This document shows positions 17,228 to 25,915 of a stretch of DNA of 50,686 nucleotides, piece after piece (position 1 is the stretch's first letter; each line of letters begins with the position of its first letter). Source of the stretch: Chromatiales bacterium (GTDB lineage: Bacteria > Pseudomonadota > Gammaproteobacteria > JAGRCI01); NCBI GenBank assembly GCA_020445565.1, contig JAGRGI010000087.1:1-50686 (forward strand). Reading direction: 5' to 3'. The position numbers and the translations under genes were made by a program. The notes under the pieces were generated by a model, which worked only from the letters and a program-made list of their open reading frames with translations, searched no databases and had not been told where the DNA came from.

Positions 17228-18474
17228 AACTCCAGGGCCTGGACGGCAGGATCGTCGCCTAACAGACGGATACCGAAGTCCAGGATCTTGCGGGCAGCGG
17301 CGTCGTTGCCCTGATCTTCGGCGTAAATCTGCGCCGCCAGCAGATACAGCTCGGCGGTGTCGATATGGCCGGGGTGACGGCGATGAAAGCCACTGATCAA
17401 TCCCAGGGCCTGACGATGGGATTGACGCTGACGAAGCACCTGCGCCAGCGGCAGATGGGTCTCGGGCTCAACCGGGTGGAGCGGCTCGTCTTCAGGCCAT
17501 GACTCCTCCATGATCTCGGCCGCCTGGGCGACCTTGCCCGCTGATACCAGTCGGTCCAGCAGGGTCGCCGCTTGCTGACCGACCGTTGCCGGATCGGCCG
17601 TAAGCCGCAGCAGCCGGTGCATGAGTTGAGGGTATTCCAGATTGTTCGGTTCATCCTCCATCAACGCCTGCAAGGCCTCGGTGGCGGCCGGGTAGTTTTC
17701 TTCCTCCATGAAGCGCCGGTAGCGCGACCAGCCGGAATTTTCCGGCGGCGGTTTGCTGCCCTCCGGGCCGCTGGGGGTCAACCCCAGGCGTTCATGATAC
17801 TGGTACACCATATAGCCCATGAGCACGAACATGCTCAGGGTATAGTGAAATCCGATGAAGCCGACTATCCATTCGCCCAACAAGCCGGGCAGATGCGCTT
17901 GAAACCAGCCGGCTGCGGTGACCGAGGCGCCGTTGAGCAATAACAAGAGCACGAACACCGCCAGGTAGGGAAACCCGATGGCGATCATCATGCGCACCAG
18001 CAATACCGGATTGGCCGCAGCCAATACCCGATGGGTGGAGGCCAAAACGATGACACTGGCCGGAATCGCCAGGGTGACGATGATGCCGACGATCACCGCC
18101 GCCGTCGGCCCCAGATAACGATAGGCGGAGTAGACCAGGCCGATCAGGATCAACAACACAATCCACTGTTTGGTAGGCAGGGAATAGCCGTCCCGAAACA
18201 CAGGATCATCCAGTCGCGGAGGATCGATCTGACCGTCCACCTGCAATTCCAATACGCCGTAGGCGACGCGAAGAAACACCAGGGTGGCAAGCAGACTCAG
18301 TAATGCCCCCATGAGCGTGAACGGTGACAGTGCGACGGCCAGGGAGAGCCCGATGGTGGCCGGCAACATGCGGGGCGAGGCGGGAAAGGTGAAAAAATAG
18401 GGAAACCGGTTCCAGAACGGTTCGATGTAGACGGGGGTCTTTTCTTCGTACATATCCTTACCCCGCGCCGCCAC
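17203..18474 (-). CDS. Multi-pass membrane protein with TPR-like C-terminal domain
   Basis: 423 residues from GTG 18474, or 416 from ATG 18453. About five or six membrane helices fill residues 40-225 (LSLAVALSPFTLMGALLSLL; WIVLLILIGLVYSAY; AAVIVGIIVTLAI; YLAVFVLLLLLNGASV; ILE-rich segment near YTLSMFVLMGYMVY). The remaining 180 residues are helical repeats (FMEEENYPAATEALQALMEDEPNN; DRLVSAGKVAQAAEIMEES). The family is not recognised. The layout mirrors the convergent rhomboid, with membrane body and cytoplasmic repeat tail, but no Ser/His dyad is visible. It overlaps the upstream gene by 17 bases. Confidence 0.8.
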   Translation of the reverse strand: MAARGKDMYEEKTPVYIEPFWNRFPYFFTFPASPRMLPATIGLSLAVALSPFTLMGALLSLLATLVFLRVAYGVLELQVDGQIDPPRLDDPVFRDGYSLPTKQWIVLLILIGLVYSAYRYLGPTAAVIVGIIVTLAIPASVIVLASTHRVLAAANPVLLVRMMIAIGFPYLAVFVLLLLLNGASVTAAGWFQAHLPGLLGEWIVGFIGFHYTLSMFVLMGYMVYQYHERLGLTPSGPEGSKPPPENSGWSRYRRFMEEENYPAATEALQALMEDEPNNLEYPQLMHRLLRLTADPATVGQQAATLLDRLVSAGKVAQAAEIMEESWPEDEPLHPVEPETHLPLAQVLRQRQSHRQALGLISGFHRRHPGHIDTAELYLLAAQIYAEDQGNDAAARKILDFGIRLLGDDPAVQALEFYRSALSA

Positions 18475-19075
18475 AGGCGACTTTCTCCAGCCGATCGAAG
18501 ATCACCACCCTTTCCGGTTCGCCATATTCGCCGGCAAACATCGCCATGGTTTGCCGGTACAGTTCCGTGACGTCTTCCTCGCGGTAATTCACCCGCTGTA
18601 CCAGGGAGGAACTGCCGGAAACCTTCAGGCAAAGCGCGGTTTCTTCCAGGCCCTGGGACCTATATTCGTTCAGCTGCCGATAGATTTCCTCGCTGGCCGG
18701 CATGACCATGCTGCGCGAGGGGGTCCCATCTTCGTGATTGGCGGAAAAACTGGCCCGGTAAAGGGGGTCCATCCCCCCCAGGGGATAGGCACCGACGATG
18801 AAGGCTGCCAAACCGATGTCCTCGCCATATAACTGCAAACGCCCGTCTTCGATTTCGGTGATGTGCAGTTTCAACGAGAACCTTCCCTTCGGCTCCAACA
18901 GGTAACGCGTATCCTCGCGCTCGGCAGAGGCATAGGATTGCCCCAGTTCGCGCTGGATGACCGGCACCTCCCAATCGCCGGAAGAAGCGGTGGATTCGTA
19001 GTAGGAGTCGCCGGAAATCAGACGCAACAGACCGGCAAAGACGACCAATACGGCAATGACGAAACGTAGATCCAT
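18458..19075 (-). CDS. Exported hypothetical protein
   Basis: 205 residues with an N-terminal hydrophobic segment (VIAVLVVFAGLLRLISG), either a signal anchor or signal peptide, and a soluble remainder of mixed β and α character. Recognisable landmarks are few: LEPKGRFSLKLHITEIEDG, and paired cysteines at TALCLKV and KVACGG near the C-terminus. No family is recognised. Its stop overlaps the GTG start of the multi-pass TPR protein, so the two are co-translated and probably act together at the inner membrane. Confidence 0.72.
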   Translation of the reverse strand: MDLRFVIAVLVVFAGLLRLISGDSYYESTASSGDWEVPVIQRELGQSYASAEREDTRYLLEPKGRFSLKLHITEIEDGRLQLYGEDIGLAAFIVGAYPLGGMDPLYRASFSANHEDGTPSRSMVMPASEEIYRQLNEYRSQGLEETALCLKVSGSSSLVQRVNYREEDVTELYRQTMAMFAGEYGEPERVVIFDRLEKVACGGAG

Positions 19076-19150
19076 GCAAGGCAGTTTCCGTTGCCGGGGC
19101 CGGTGTCCGCTTGACGATCGTCTGGACGCTGCCTCCGGACAGGCAGACTC

Positions 19151-19609
19151 CTAGTGTTGTGACAGGTCGACCAGTTCGCCGATCAGTCGGTCTTCCAATT
19201 CGATACGGGCGGCCAGATCTTCGCCCAGAACGGAAAGATCGGAGGCAAGCTGCCCCAGATGACTGCAGTAGTGATCCTGGCAGTATTTATCGTTGAAGGC
19301 CACCGCCCTTTGGGTAACGGCCTCGATCTGTGGGACCAGCTTTCGCACCAATGCCTCGTAAGATGCATTTGGCCCATCAGCCTCGCCAATACGTTGATAG
19401 ACCTCGAAGTGCCCCATAGCGATGTAGTCGACCATCACCTGGCAGAACTCTTTCAGCAGATCCTGCAAAGGCTTGCGACAGGTATACGGTTCCAGACCCG
19501 CTACTTGGCAAAACAGCACCAACATCTGCTGTCGCTCATCCACCAGCTGATGGATCATCTGGTGAGTCTTCGAGGAATAGTCGTTGCTTTGAACGGTCTC
19601 AGTCAGCAT
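19151..19609 (-). CDS. rsd: Rsd/AlgQ family anti-sigma-70 factor
   Basis: 152 residues, helical, cytoplasmic. The Rsd/AlgQ pattern is clear: QLVDERQQMLVLFCQVAGL, FCQVMVDYIAMGHFEVYQRI and a C-terminal helix pair. Rsd of E. coli binds region 4 of the housekeeping sigma factor and favours alternative sigmas in stationary phase; AlgQ of Pseudomonas also affects alginate production. It supports a gammaproteobacterial origin for the window. It lies between the acyl-CoA synthetase gene (93 bases upstream) and the exported hypothetical gene (75 bases downstream) on the same strand. Confidence 0.9.
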   Translation of the reverse strand: MLTETVQSNDYSSKTHQMIHQLVDERQQMLVLFCQVAGLEPYTCRKPLQDLLKEFCQVMVDYIAMGHFEVYQRIGEADGPNASYEALVRKLVPQIEAVTQRAVAFNDKYCQDHYCSHLGQLASDLSVLGEDLAARIELEDRLIGELVDLSQH

Positions 19610-19702
19610 GACTTAAAATGCCCGGTTTATTTTTCCCCGGCCGCCGTTATACCAGAGCCTTGAAGCGGTGAAAACCGTATCGCGCAAACAGATTTTACCG
19701 GT

Positions 19703-21514
19703 TCAATCGCTTTTCGACTCGCTATAGAGGCCGTCGATCTCATCTGCGAAACGCTCCAACACCTTTGCCCGCTTGACCTTCAAGGTAGGTGTCAGCAAAC
19801 CGTTTTCCACGCTCCAGGGCTCCTTTTGCAATAGCACCCGCCGAATCTTCACATAGCCGGGAAAGTCTTTGATCGCCTCACCGATTCGCCCCAGCACGGC
19901 ATTCTTGAGCTTGGGGGCATCGACGCTTTCCGCAGCCTGTGGATCGAGCCCACTGTCGCGGGCGATGCTGTCCCAATGTTCTGCCGACACCACCACGATC
20001 GCAGCGAGAAAAGCCTGCCCCTCGCCAACCACCATCACCTGATCGATCCAGGGGTCCAGGCCGATGGCCAGCTCCAAATCGCCGGGAGGCACCTTTTCGC
20101 CATTGGAGAGCACCAGAATATCTTTGATTCGACCGGTGATATACAGATGGCCGTTTTCCATACGCACCTGGTCTCCGGTATGCAGCCAGCCGTCGGGCTC
20201 AAGAATCGCGGCGGTAGCCTCAGGGTTGTTCCAGTAGCCCAGCATCACCCCCGGACCCCTGACCTGCAATTCGTCGTCCTCGCCAAGGCGGACCTCGATC
20301 CCCGGCAGCGGCAGGCCGACGCCCAATGGGTCATTGTCCTCGGGAATATTGACGCTGATAACCGGACTGGTTTCGGTCATGCCATAGCCTTGAAGGATGG
20401 GGACGTCCAGCGAGGCGAAGGCCCGTGCGACCGCCCTGGGCAGGGCCGCGCCGCCGCTCACCACCATGCGCAGGCGCCCGCCCAACAGGCCGCGAACCTT
20501 GCGTGCCACCAGACGATCCAACAACGGCCAGGACAGGGTCCAGACGTTGTGCGATACCCGCCCCTGCGAGGCATTGAAGCGCCGCCAGCCGACCCGCACG
20601 GTGAAGTCGAACAGGTGCTTCTGCCAGGACGAACGCTTATCCATCTGCGCCTGTATGCGCCCGTAAACACGTTCGAATATCCGCGGCACAGCCACCATGA
20701 CGGTGGGGCGTACGGTCTTGAGATCATCGGCCAATTGCATCACCGAGCGCGAAAAGGCAACGCTGGAACCGGCCATCGCCGGCAGATAGTAACCGGCGGT
20801 ACGCTCCAGGGTATGAGAGAGCGGTAGAAACGAGAGAAAACGATCGCAGGGATAACAATCGACCCGCTGCAGGCTCGCATAGGCCACCGACAGCATATTG
20901 TCATGACTTAGCATCACCCCTTTCGGTCGGCCTGTGGTGCCCGAGGTGTAGACGATGGAAGCCAGATCATGACCGTCGGCCTGGCGCTCAATGGCCGATG
21001 GCCCTTCGTCGGCCAGCCATCCGGCCACCATGCGTACGCGCCCGTCGTCTGCAACCCCATCACCGGCGAGCACCAACACGCGCCGCAGATCCGGCAGGTC
21101 GACTGCGGCCGGTGCCAGACGCTTCCAACGTCCGGCATCCTGTATCAGCAACAGCCGCACACCGGCATCGCGCAGGATATAGGCGATGTTGTCCGGGCGG
21201 TCATCGGTATACAAGGGAACCACCACCAGCCCCAGCCCCAGGGCGGCCTGGTCGAAGGTTATCCAGTCTTCTCCGTTGCGCAGCAAAAGGGCAACCCGGT
21301 CACCGCTGGCCAGCCCCTCGCGCGCCAACGAAACCTGCCAGCGGCCGATGCGCCGCCCCATATCCTGCCATGAAGTCTCCACCCAGCCGCCTGCGTCCTT
21401 GTGGTGGCTGATATAGGCAACGGTATCGGGACTGCGCCGGATCCGTTCCACGAACATTCTGTCCAGGGTGGGGGCCATAGCCGGCGAAATGACGTCGGTC
21501 TGTTCGCTTGTCAT
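19703..21514 (-). CDS. Long-chain fatty-acid CoA ligase (AMP-forming)
   Basis: About 603 residues. It activates a fatty acid to acyl-AMP and then acyl-CoA. Motifs of the ANL superfamily are intact: SIVYTSGTTGRPKGVMLSH (P-loop), FLPLSHTLER, QGYGMTETSP, DGWLHTGDQV and the C-terminal LTPTLKVKR with the catalytic Lys. The internal DDLKTVRPTVMVAVPRIFER is typical of the FadD15/FAA-type long-chain group. Starts are possible at GTG 21544, ATG 21514 and ATG 21478; 21514 is chosen by similarity in length. It is divergent from thiS. Confidence 0.9.
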   Translation of the reverse strand: MTSEQTDVISPAMAPTLDRMFVERIRRSPDTVAYISHHKDAGGWVETSWQDMGRRIGRWQVSLAREGLASGDRVALLLRNGEDWITFDQAALGLGLVVVPLYTDDRPDNIAYILRDAGVRLLLIQDAGRWKRLAPAAVDLPDLRRVLVLAGDGVADDGRVRMVAGWLADEGPSAIERQADGHDLASIVYTSGTTGRPKGVMLSHDNMLSVAYASLQRVDCYPCDRFLSFLPLSHTLERTAGYYLPAMAGSSVAFSRSVMQLADDLKTVRPTVMVAVPRIFERVYGRIQAQMDKRSSWQKHLFDFTVRVGWRRFNASQGRVSHNVWTLSWPLLDRLVARKVRGLLGGRLRMVVSGGAALPRAVARAFASLDVPILQGYGMTETSPVISVNIPEDNDPLGVGLPLPGIEVRLGEDDELQVRGPGVMLGYWNNPEATAAILEPDGWLHTGDQVRMENGHLYITGRIKDILVLSNGEKVPPGDLELAIGLDPWIDQVMVVGEGQAFLAAIVVVSAEHWDSIARDSGLDPQAAESVDAPKLKNAVLGRIGEAIKDFPGYVKIRRVLLQKEPWSVENGLLTPTLKVKRAKVLERFADEIDGLYSESKSD

Positions 21515-21528
21515 TCTCTCAACCGCGG

Positions 21529-21561
21529 TTGCCGCGCTTTTCACGCACTATCGTGTACAAT
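21529..21561 (+). promoter_or_regulatory. Weak candidate promoter for thiS-thiG
   Basis: A TACAAT -10-like hexamer (21556-21561) lies 38 bases before the thiS start. The best -35-like match, TTGCCG at 21529, is 21 bases upstream, which is too far for a standard sigma-70 promoter. I see no TPP-riboswitch core (no CTGAGA/ACCTGA pair) in the 84-base divergent gap. Confidence 0.25.
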
Positions 21562-21598
21562 CTAGCCCGAATCTTCGGTCACGAAACGCAACGGTACA

Positions 21599-21805
21599 AT
21601 GCCTATGGAAATCGTCCTCAATGGCGAACGCCGCGAGGTACCCGATGGCGTCACCGCCGCGGGCCTTATTGAGTTGCTGGAACTCGGCGGAAAACGCGTC
21701 GCCATGGAAGTCAATCTCGACATCCTGCCGCGCAGCCACTACCCGCAACATCAGTTTGCACCTGGAGACCGGGTGGAAATCGTGCACGCCATAGGCGGCG
21801 GCTGA
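21599..21805 (+). CDS. thiS: ThiS sulfur-carrier protein
   Basis: 68 residues from ATG 21599, or 66 from ATG 21605. A ubiquitin-like β-grasp protein with ILNGERRE-type start and the essential C-terminal Gly-Gly (AIGGG). The C-terminus is adenylated and thiocarboxylated, then donates sulfur for the thiazole ring of thiamine. It is followed 39 bases later by thiG, its usual partner. The adenylating enzyme (ThiF) and the other thiamine genes are not in the window. Confidence 0.93.
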   Translation: MPMEIVLNGERREVPDGVTAAGLIELLELGGKRVAMEVNLDILPRSHYPQHQFAPGDRVEIVHAIGGG

Positions 21806-21844
21806 GCCTGACCTGTCATCCTCAAAGCGGAGCCAATCATCCCT

Positions 21845-22657
21845 ATGTCCACTCCGGCTGAATCCCTGCCCCCTACCCCAAACGATTCCCTGTCCATCGC
21901 CGGTGTCGACTACCACTCGCGCCTGCTGGTAGGCACGGGCAAATACAAAGACATGGAGGAAACCCGCCGCGCCATCGAGGCCAGCGGGGCCCAGATCGTC
22001 ACCGTGGCCATTCGCCGCACCAACATCGGCCAGAACCCCGACGAAGCCAATCTTCTGGATGTCATCCCACCAGATCGGTATACCATTCTGCCCAATACCG
22101 CCGGCTGCTACACCGCCGCCGACGCGGTTCGAACCTGCCGTCTGGCGCGGGAACTGCTGGGTGGCCACGACCTGGTCAAACTGGAGGTATTGGGTGACGA
22201 AAAGACCCTGTTCCCGGACATCACAGCCACCCTGGAAGCGGCACAGACCCTGGTCAGCGACGGCTTCAAGGTGATGGTCTACACCAACGACGATCCCATC
22301 ATCGCCAAACGGCTGGAGGAAATGGGCTGCGTGGCGGTGATGCCCCTGGCTGCGCCTATCGGCTCCGGGCTGGGCATCCGCAACCCTTACAACATCCTCA
22401 CCATTGTCGAGCAGGCGCAGGTTCCCATCCTGGTCGATGCCGGCGTGGGCACGGCCTCCGACGCCGCCGTGGCGATGGAATTGGGCTGTGACGGCGTTCT
22501 GATGAACACCGCCATCGCCGCGGCCAAGCACCCGGTGTTGATGGCCTCGGCCATGAAAAAGGCTATTGAGGCCGGCCGCGAGGCCTTTCTCGCCGGCCGC
22601 ATGCCGCGCAAGCGTTTCGCCTCCGCCTCATCGCCCCTGGACGGGACTTTTTTCTGA
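21845..22657 (+). CDS. thiG: Thiazole synthase
   Basis: 270 residues, a (βα)8 barrel that joins 1-deoxyxylulose-5-phosphate, dehydroglycine and ThiS-thiocarboxylate into the thiamine thiazole. Family motifs are plain: [37 protein letters not shown] with the Schiff-base Lys at about 112, [10 protein letters not shown] and [11 protein letters not shown]. The first 17 residues are a Pro-rich extension not needed for the barrel. The stop overlaps the probable reading of trmB. Confidence 0.97.
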   Translation: MSTPAESLPPTPNDSLSIAGVDYHSRLLVGTGKYKDMEETRRAIEASGAQIVTVAIRRTNIGQNPDEANLLDVIPPDRYTILPNTAGCYTAADAVRTCRLARELLGGHDLVKLEVLGDEKTLFPDITATLEAAQTLVSDGFKVMVYTNDDPIIAKRLEEMGCVAVMPLAAPIGSGLGIRNPYNILTIVEQAQVPILVDAGVGTASDAAVAMELGCDGVLMNTAIAAAKHPVLMASAMKKAIEAGREAFLAGRMPRKRFASASSPLDGTFF

Positions 22658-22701
22658 ACCAGCCAAGCGACTCTCCGGGGCATCGTCCGATTCGCAGCTT
22701 C

Positions 22702-23367
22702 GTGCTGCGGCAAGGGCGCATGACCGCCGCCCAGACCAAGGCCCTGGACACGCTTTGGCCACGCTATGGCCTGAACCTGCCCATGGACACGCCCCTGGAT
22801 CTGGAAGAGGTCTTCGGGCGTTCGGCGCCTCGCACCCTGGAAATCGGTTTCGGCAACGGCGAGGCACTGTCTCTGCTCGCCGGGCAACACCCGGAGCGCG
22901 ATTTCCTCGGTGTCGAGGTGCATGGCCCAGGTGTCGGCCAGTTGCTGCATCGGGTCGGTGCCAAAGGGCTGGACAATGTGCGGGTATTTCGCGGTGACGC
23001 CCTTCAGGTGCTTGAAACGGCCCTGGCACCGGCCTGCCTGGATGAGGTCTTGCTCTGGTTCCCCGACCCCTGGCCGAAGACAAGACACCACAAACGGCGA
23101 ATTGTCGATACCCGGCTGCTGGATCTGGTGCACTCGCGCCTGCGGGCCGGCGGGCACTTTCACCTCGCCACCGACTGGCAGGAATATGCCGAGTGGATGC
23201 TTGAAAAGCTCAGCGCCCGACCTGATTTCCGCAATGATGTTGCCCAGGGGGGCTTTTTGCCGCCCCCCGCCCCCCGGCCGCAAACCAAATTTGAACGCCG
23301 CGGTCTGGGCCTGGGACACCAGGTATGGGACTTGCGTTTTCATACCTTGGACGCGGCTGACCTATAG
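22702..23367 (+). CDS. trmB: tRNA (guanine46-N7)-methyltransferase
   Basis: At least 221 residues. It methylates G46 in the variable loop of tRNAs using SAM. The family signature is present: LEIGFGNGEALSLLA (SAM loop), DFLGVEVHGPGV, WFPDPWPKTRHHKRRIV and ATDWQEYAEWML. The start is uncertain. GTG 22702 begins inside the conserved RPIRSFVLRQGR segment, whose first residues are encoded upstream in the same frame but after no ATG, GTG or TTG. A CTG at 22654, overlapping the thiG stop, may be the real start. Confidence 0.93.
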   Translation: MLRQGRMTAAQTKALDTLWPRYGLNLPMDTPLDLEEVFGRSAPRTLEIGFGNGEALSLLAGQHPERDFLGVEVHGPGVGQLLHRVGAKGLDNVRVFRGDALQVLETALAPACLDEVLLWFPDPWPKTRHHKRRIVDTRLLDLVHSRLRAGGHFHLATDWQEYAEWMLEKLSARPDFRNDVAQGGFLPPPAPRPQTKFERRGLGLGHQVWDLRFHTLDAADL

Positions 23368-23462
23368 TCTTAGGTAGGCAAAGCCGACACCGGAACATCT
23401 GCGCAGCCGGCGAGCTGCGCAATTCCCCAACTGCGGCCCTGCTCAGAGGGCACGGAGACGAA

Positions 23463-24638
23463 ATGCTCGACGGTATTCTCGACTTATCCCTAGGTGGTTA
23501 CGTGATCGCCACCGTGATTCTTACCCAGATCACGATTGCCTCGGTGACGCTCTATTTACACCGCCATCAGGCGCATCGTGCCATAGATCTGCACCCGCTG
23601 GTCAGCCACTTCTTCCGCTTCTGGCTGTGGCTTACCACCGGCATGGTCACCCGCGACTGGGTATCCATCCACCGCAAACACCATGCCTACTCCGACCGTG
23701 AGGGCGACCCGCACAGTCCCGCCGTGTTCGGCATCCGCAAGGTACTTTGGCAAGGCGCGGAACTCTATCGCGGCGAGGCCGACAATGCCGAGACCATCGC
23801 CAAATACAGTCACGGCACACCCAATGACTGGCTGGAGAACCACGTTTACTCCGCCCACAGCGGCAAAGGTCTGGTCCTGATGCTGCTCATCGACCTGCTG
23901 CTGTTCGGTGTCGCGGGCATCACCATCTGGGCCATTCAACTGCTCTGGATACCCTTCTGGGCCGCCGGTGTGATCAACGGTATCGGGCACTTCTGGGGCT
24001 ATCGCAACTTCGAGTCCCGCGACCGAGCCACCAATGTCAGCCCCTGGGGCCTGTGGATCGGCGGCGAAGAATTGCACAACAATCACCATGCCTACCCTTC
24101 CTCGGCCCGGTTTTCATCGCGCTGGTGGGAACTGGACATCGGTTGGTTCTACATCCGACTGCTCAGCGTCCTGGGCTTGGCCAAGGTACGTAAGACAGCC
24201 CCCCGCCCGGTAATCCTCCCCGGTATAACGCGGGTGGACATGGAAACCTTGCGCGCCGTCATCGTCGCCCGGCTGGACGTGACCGCCAACTACGCCAAAC
24301 AGGTGGTCTCCCCCGTACTGCGCCAGGAACTGGCCCGCGCGGACCGCAGTTGGGGGCGGGCGCTCAAACAATGCCGGCAACTGCTGCTGAAGGGACAGGA
24401 GGCTGTGGATCTGAACACCAAGGAAAGATTGAGCGCAGTGCTGGAGCGCTACCACCGCCTGCGCACTGTGGTGCAATTTCGCCAGCAGTTGCAGGACGTC
24501 TGGGAACGCACCAGCAATAACCAGGAGCAGCTGCTTCGGTCTCTGCAGGATTGGTGTCAACGCGCTGAAGCCACCGGCATCCAGGCCCTGGCGGACTTCG
24601 CCCGCTCCCTGCGCGGATTCCGGCTGCAACCGGCGTAA
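23463..24638 (+). CDS. Membrane fatty-acid/acyl-CoA desaturase
   Basis: 391 residues, inner membrane. It has the three histidine boxes of di-iron desaturases: HRHQAHR, HRKHH and HNNHH, placed between hydrophobic segments. These enzymes introduce a Δ9-type double bond to tune membrane fluidity. The last 130 residues form a soluble helical tail (VDMETLRAVIVARLDVTANY onward) without iron ligands, as I recall for other gammaproteobacterial desaturases. ATG 23463 follows CGGAG. A 7-bp hairpin (23401-23420) lies in its leader. Confidence 0.92.
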   Translation: MLDGILDLSLGGYVIATVILTQITIASVTLYLHRHQAHRAIDLHPLVSHFFRFWLWLTTGMVTRDWVSIHRKHHAYSDREGDPHSPAVFGIRKVLWQGAELYRGEADNAETIAKYSHGTPNDWLENHVYSAHSGKGLVLMLLIDLLLFGVAGITIWAIQLLWIPFWAAGVINGIGHFWGYRNFESRDRATNVSPWGLWIGGEELHNNHHAYPSSARFSSRWWELDIGWFYIRLLSVLGLAKVRKTAPRPVILPGITRVDMETLRAVIVARLDVTANYAKQVVSPVLRQELARADRSWGRALKQCRQLLLKGQEAVDLNTKERLSAVLERYHRLRTVVQFRQQLQDVWERTSNNQEQLLRSLQDWCQRAEATGIQALADFARSLRGFRLQPA

Positions 24639-24689
24639 ACGGTGTCAACCGACAAGCATCCGCGCCCTGCGCGGGGCTTGTTCAGCCAT

Positions 24690-25343
24690 ATGAGCGAATC
24701 CCGCCCGCCACCTGACGCCCTGCTGCTGCTCGCACCGGGCTGCCCTCACTGCCCCAAGGTTCTTACCGGACTTGCCGACTTGGTGAAGTCCGGACAGATC
24801 GGCCGCCTGCACGTCATCAATCTGGCCAATCACCCGGAGGAGGCACAGAGCCGGGGCGTACGCTCGGTCCCCTGGACCCGGATTGGGGATTTTCACTTCA
24901 GCGGTCTCCTATCACCTAAAGAACTCGCAGACTGGAGCGGGCTTGCCGGAACGAGCGAGGGGTGGCGGAAATACATTGGCCACCTGATCGAGACCCAGCA
25001 ATTGTCGGAACTGGAGACACGGCTGGCCAAAGATACCGACTTACTCGCCATCATGCTGCCAATGCTCGCCGACAAGGACACCTCCCTTCCGATGCGTTTG
25101 GGCCTGGACGCGGTACTGGAGACGATCCCGCCAGAGAAACTGGCCGGACATTTCGATCTGCTGCGCACCTTGATCGAAAACCCGGAACCGCATATTCGCA
25201 TCGACGGTATTCACTACCTGAACAGCAGTGGCCACCCGCAAGCACAGACGCTCATCGAGGCCCGCCTGATGGATGAACACAAGGCGGTACGCGACGCCGC
25301 GAAATCCACGTTGGATGACCAGGACGATCCCAGAAACGGATAG
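24690..25343 (+). CDS. Thioredoxin-like protein fused to HEAT-like repeats
   Basis: About 217 residues from ATG 24690; a GTG at 24642 gives 233. The N-terminal 80 residues are a thioredoxin fold (DALLLLAPGCPHCPKVLTGL, redox motif CPHC, and VRSVPWTRIG with the cis-Pro). After a linker, the second half is helical repeats resembling HEAT units (MRLGLDAVLETIPPEKLAGH; PHIRIDGIHYLNSSGHPQA; HKAVRDAAKSTL). There is no signal peptide, so it is cytoplasmic. The fusion suggests a redox module delivered by a protein-binding scaffold; the target is unknown. It is 51 bases after the desaturase gene. Confidence 0.78.
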   Translation: MSESRPPPDALLLLAPGCPHCPKVLTGLADLVKSGQIGRLHVINLANHPEEAQSRGVRSVPWTRIGDFHFSGLLSPKELADWSGLAGTSEGWRKYIGHLIETQQLSELETRLAKDTDLLAIMLPMLADKDTSLPMRLGLDAVLETIPPEKLAGHFDLLRTLIENPEPHIRIDGIHYLNSSGHPQAQTLIEARLMDEHKAVRDAAKSTLDDQDDPRNG

Positions 25344-25390
25344 CCGCGTTGTAACATAGCCACCCAGTGATCCAACCGCTGGTAACCGCC

Positions 25391-25909
25391 ATGACCGAAC
25401 GCGAACTCATTCCTCTGAACATTGCCGTGCTGACCGTCTCCGACACCCGCACGGAAGCAGACGACAAATCCGGACAAGTCCTGGTCAAGGGCGTGACCGA
25501 GGCAGGTCACCGTTTGGCCGACAAACGCATCGTACCCGACGACATCTATCAGGTCCGCGCCGCGGTCTCGCAGTGGATCGCCGACCGCGACATTCAGGCA
25601 GTAGTAACCACCGGCGGCACCGGCATCACCGGGCGCGACGGCACCCCGGAGGCAGTGCTGCCCCTGCTGGACAAGGTGGTGGACGGCTTCGGCGAGGTGT
25701 TTCGGATGCTCTCCTACGAGACCATCGGCACCTCCACCCTGCAATCGCGGGCGCTGGCCGGCGTCGCCAACGGCACCTTCGTGTTTTGCGTGCCGGGTTC
25801 ATCCGGGGCCTGCCGGGACGCCTGGGACAAGATCATTCGCCACCAGCTGGACTACCGCACGCGTCCCTGCAACATGGTGGAACTGATGCCCCGACTGCTG
25901 GAAAAGTGA
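25391..25909 (+). CDS. moaB: Molybdenum cofactor biosynthesis protein B
   Basis: 172 residues from ATG 25391; a GTG at 25367 is a poorer alternative. MoaB/MogA-family proteins adenylate molybdopterin before molybdenum insertion. Motifs: IAVLTVSDTRT, TTGGTGITGRDGTPEA (MPT/nucleotide loop) and the C-terminal PGSSGACRDAWD. It is the only molybdenum-cofactor gene in the window. It converges on the DUF1499 gene with a six-base gap, leaving no room for a separate terminator. Confidence 0.93.
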   Translation: MTERELIPLNIAVLTVSDTRTEADDKSGQVLVKGVTEAGHRLADKRIVPDDIYQVRAAVSQWIADRDIQAVVTTGGTGITGRDGTPEAVLPLLDKVVDGFGEVFRMLSYETIGTSTLQSRALAGVANGTFVFCVPGSSGACRDAWDKIIRHQLDYRTRPCNMVELMPRLLEK

Positions 25910-25915
25910 CAGCGG

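Noticed and set aside
21515-21598. Possible TPP riboswitch before thiS
   Set aside because: The gap is only 84 bases and lacks the CTGAGA and ACCTGA core elements.
23401-23420. Terminator after trmB
   Set aside because: GCGCAGC/GCTGCGC forms a 7-bp stem, but AATTCC follows instead of a T-run; it may only be a leader hairpin of the desaturase gene.
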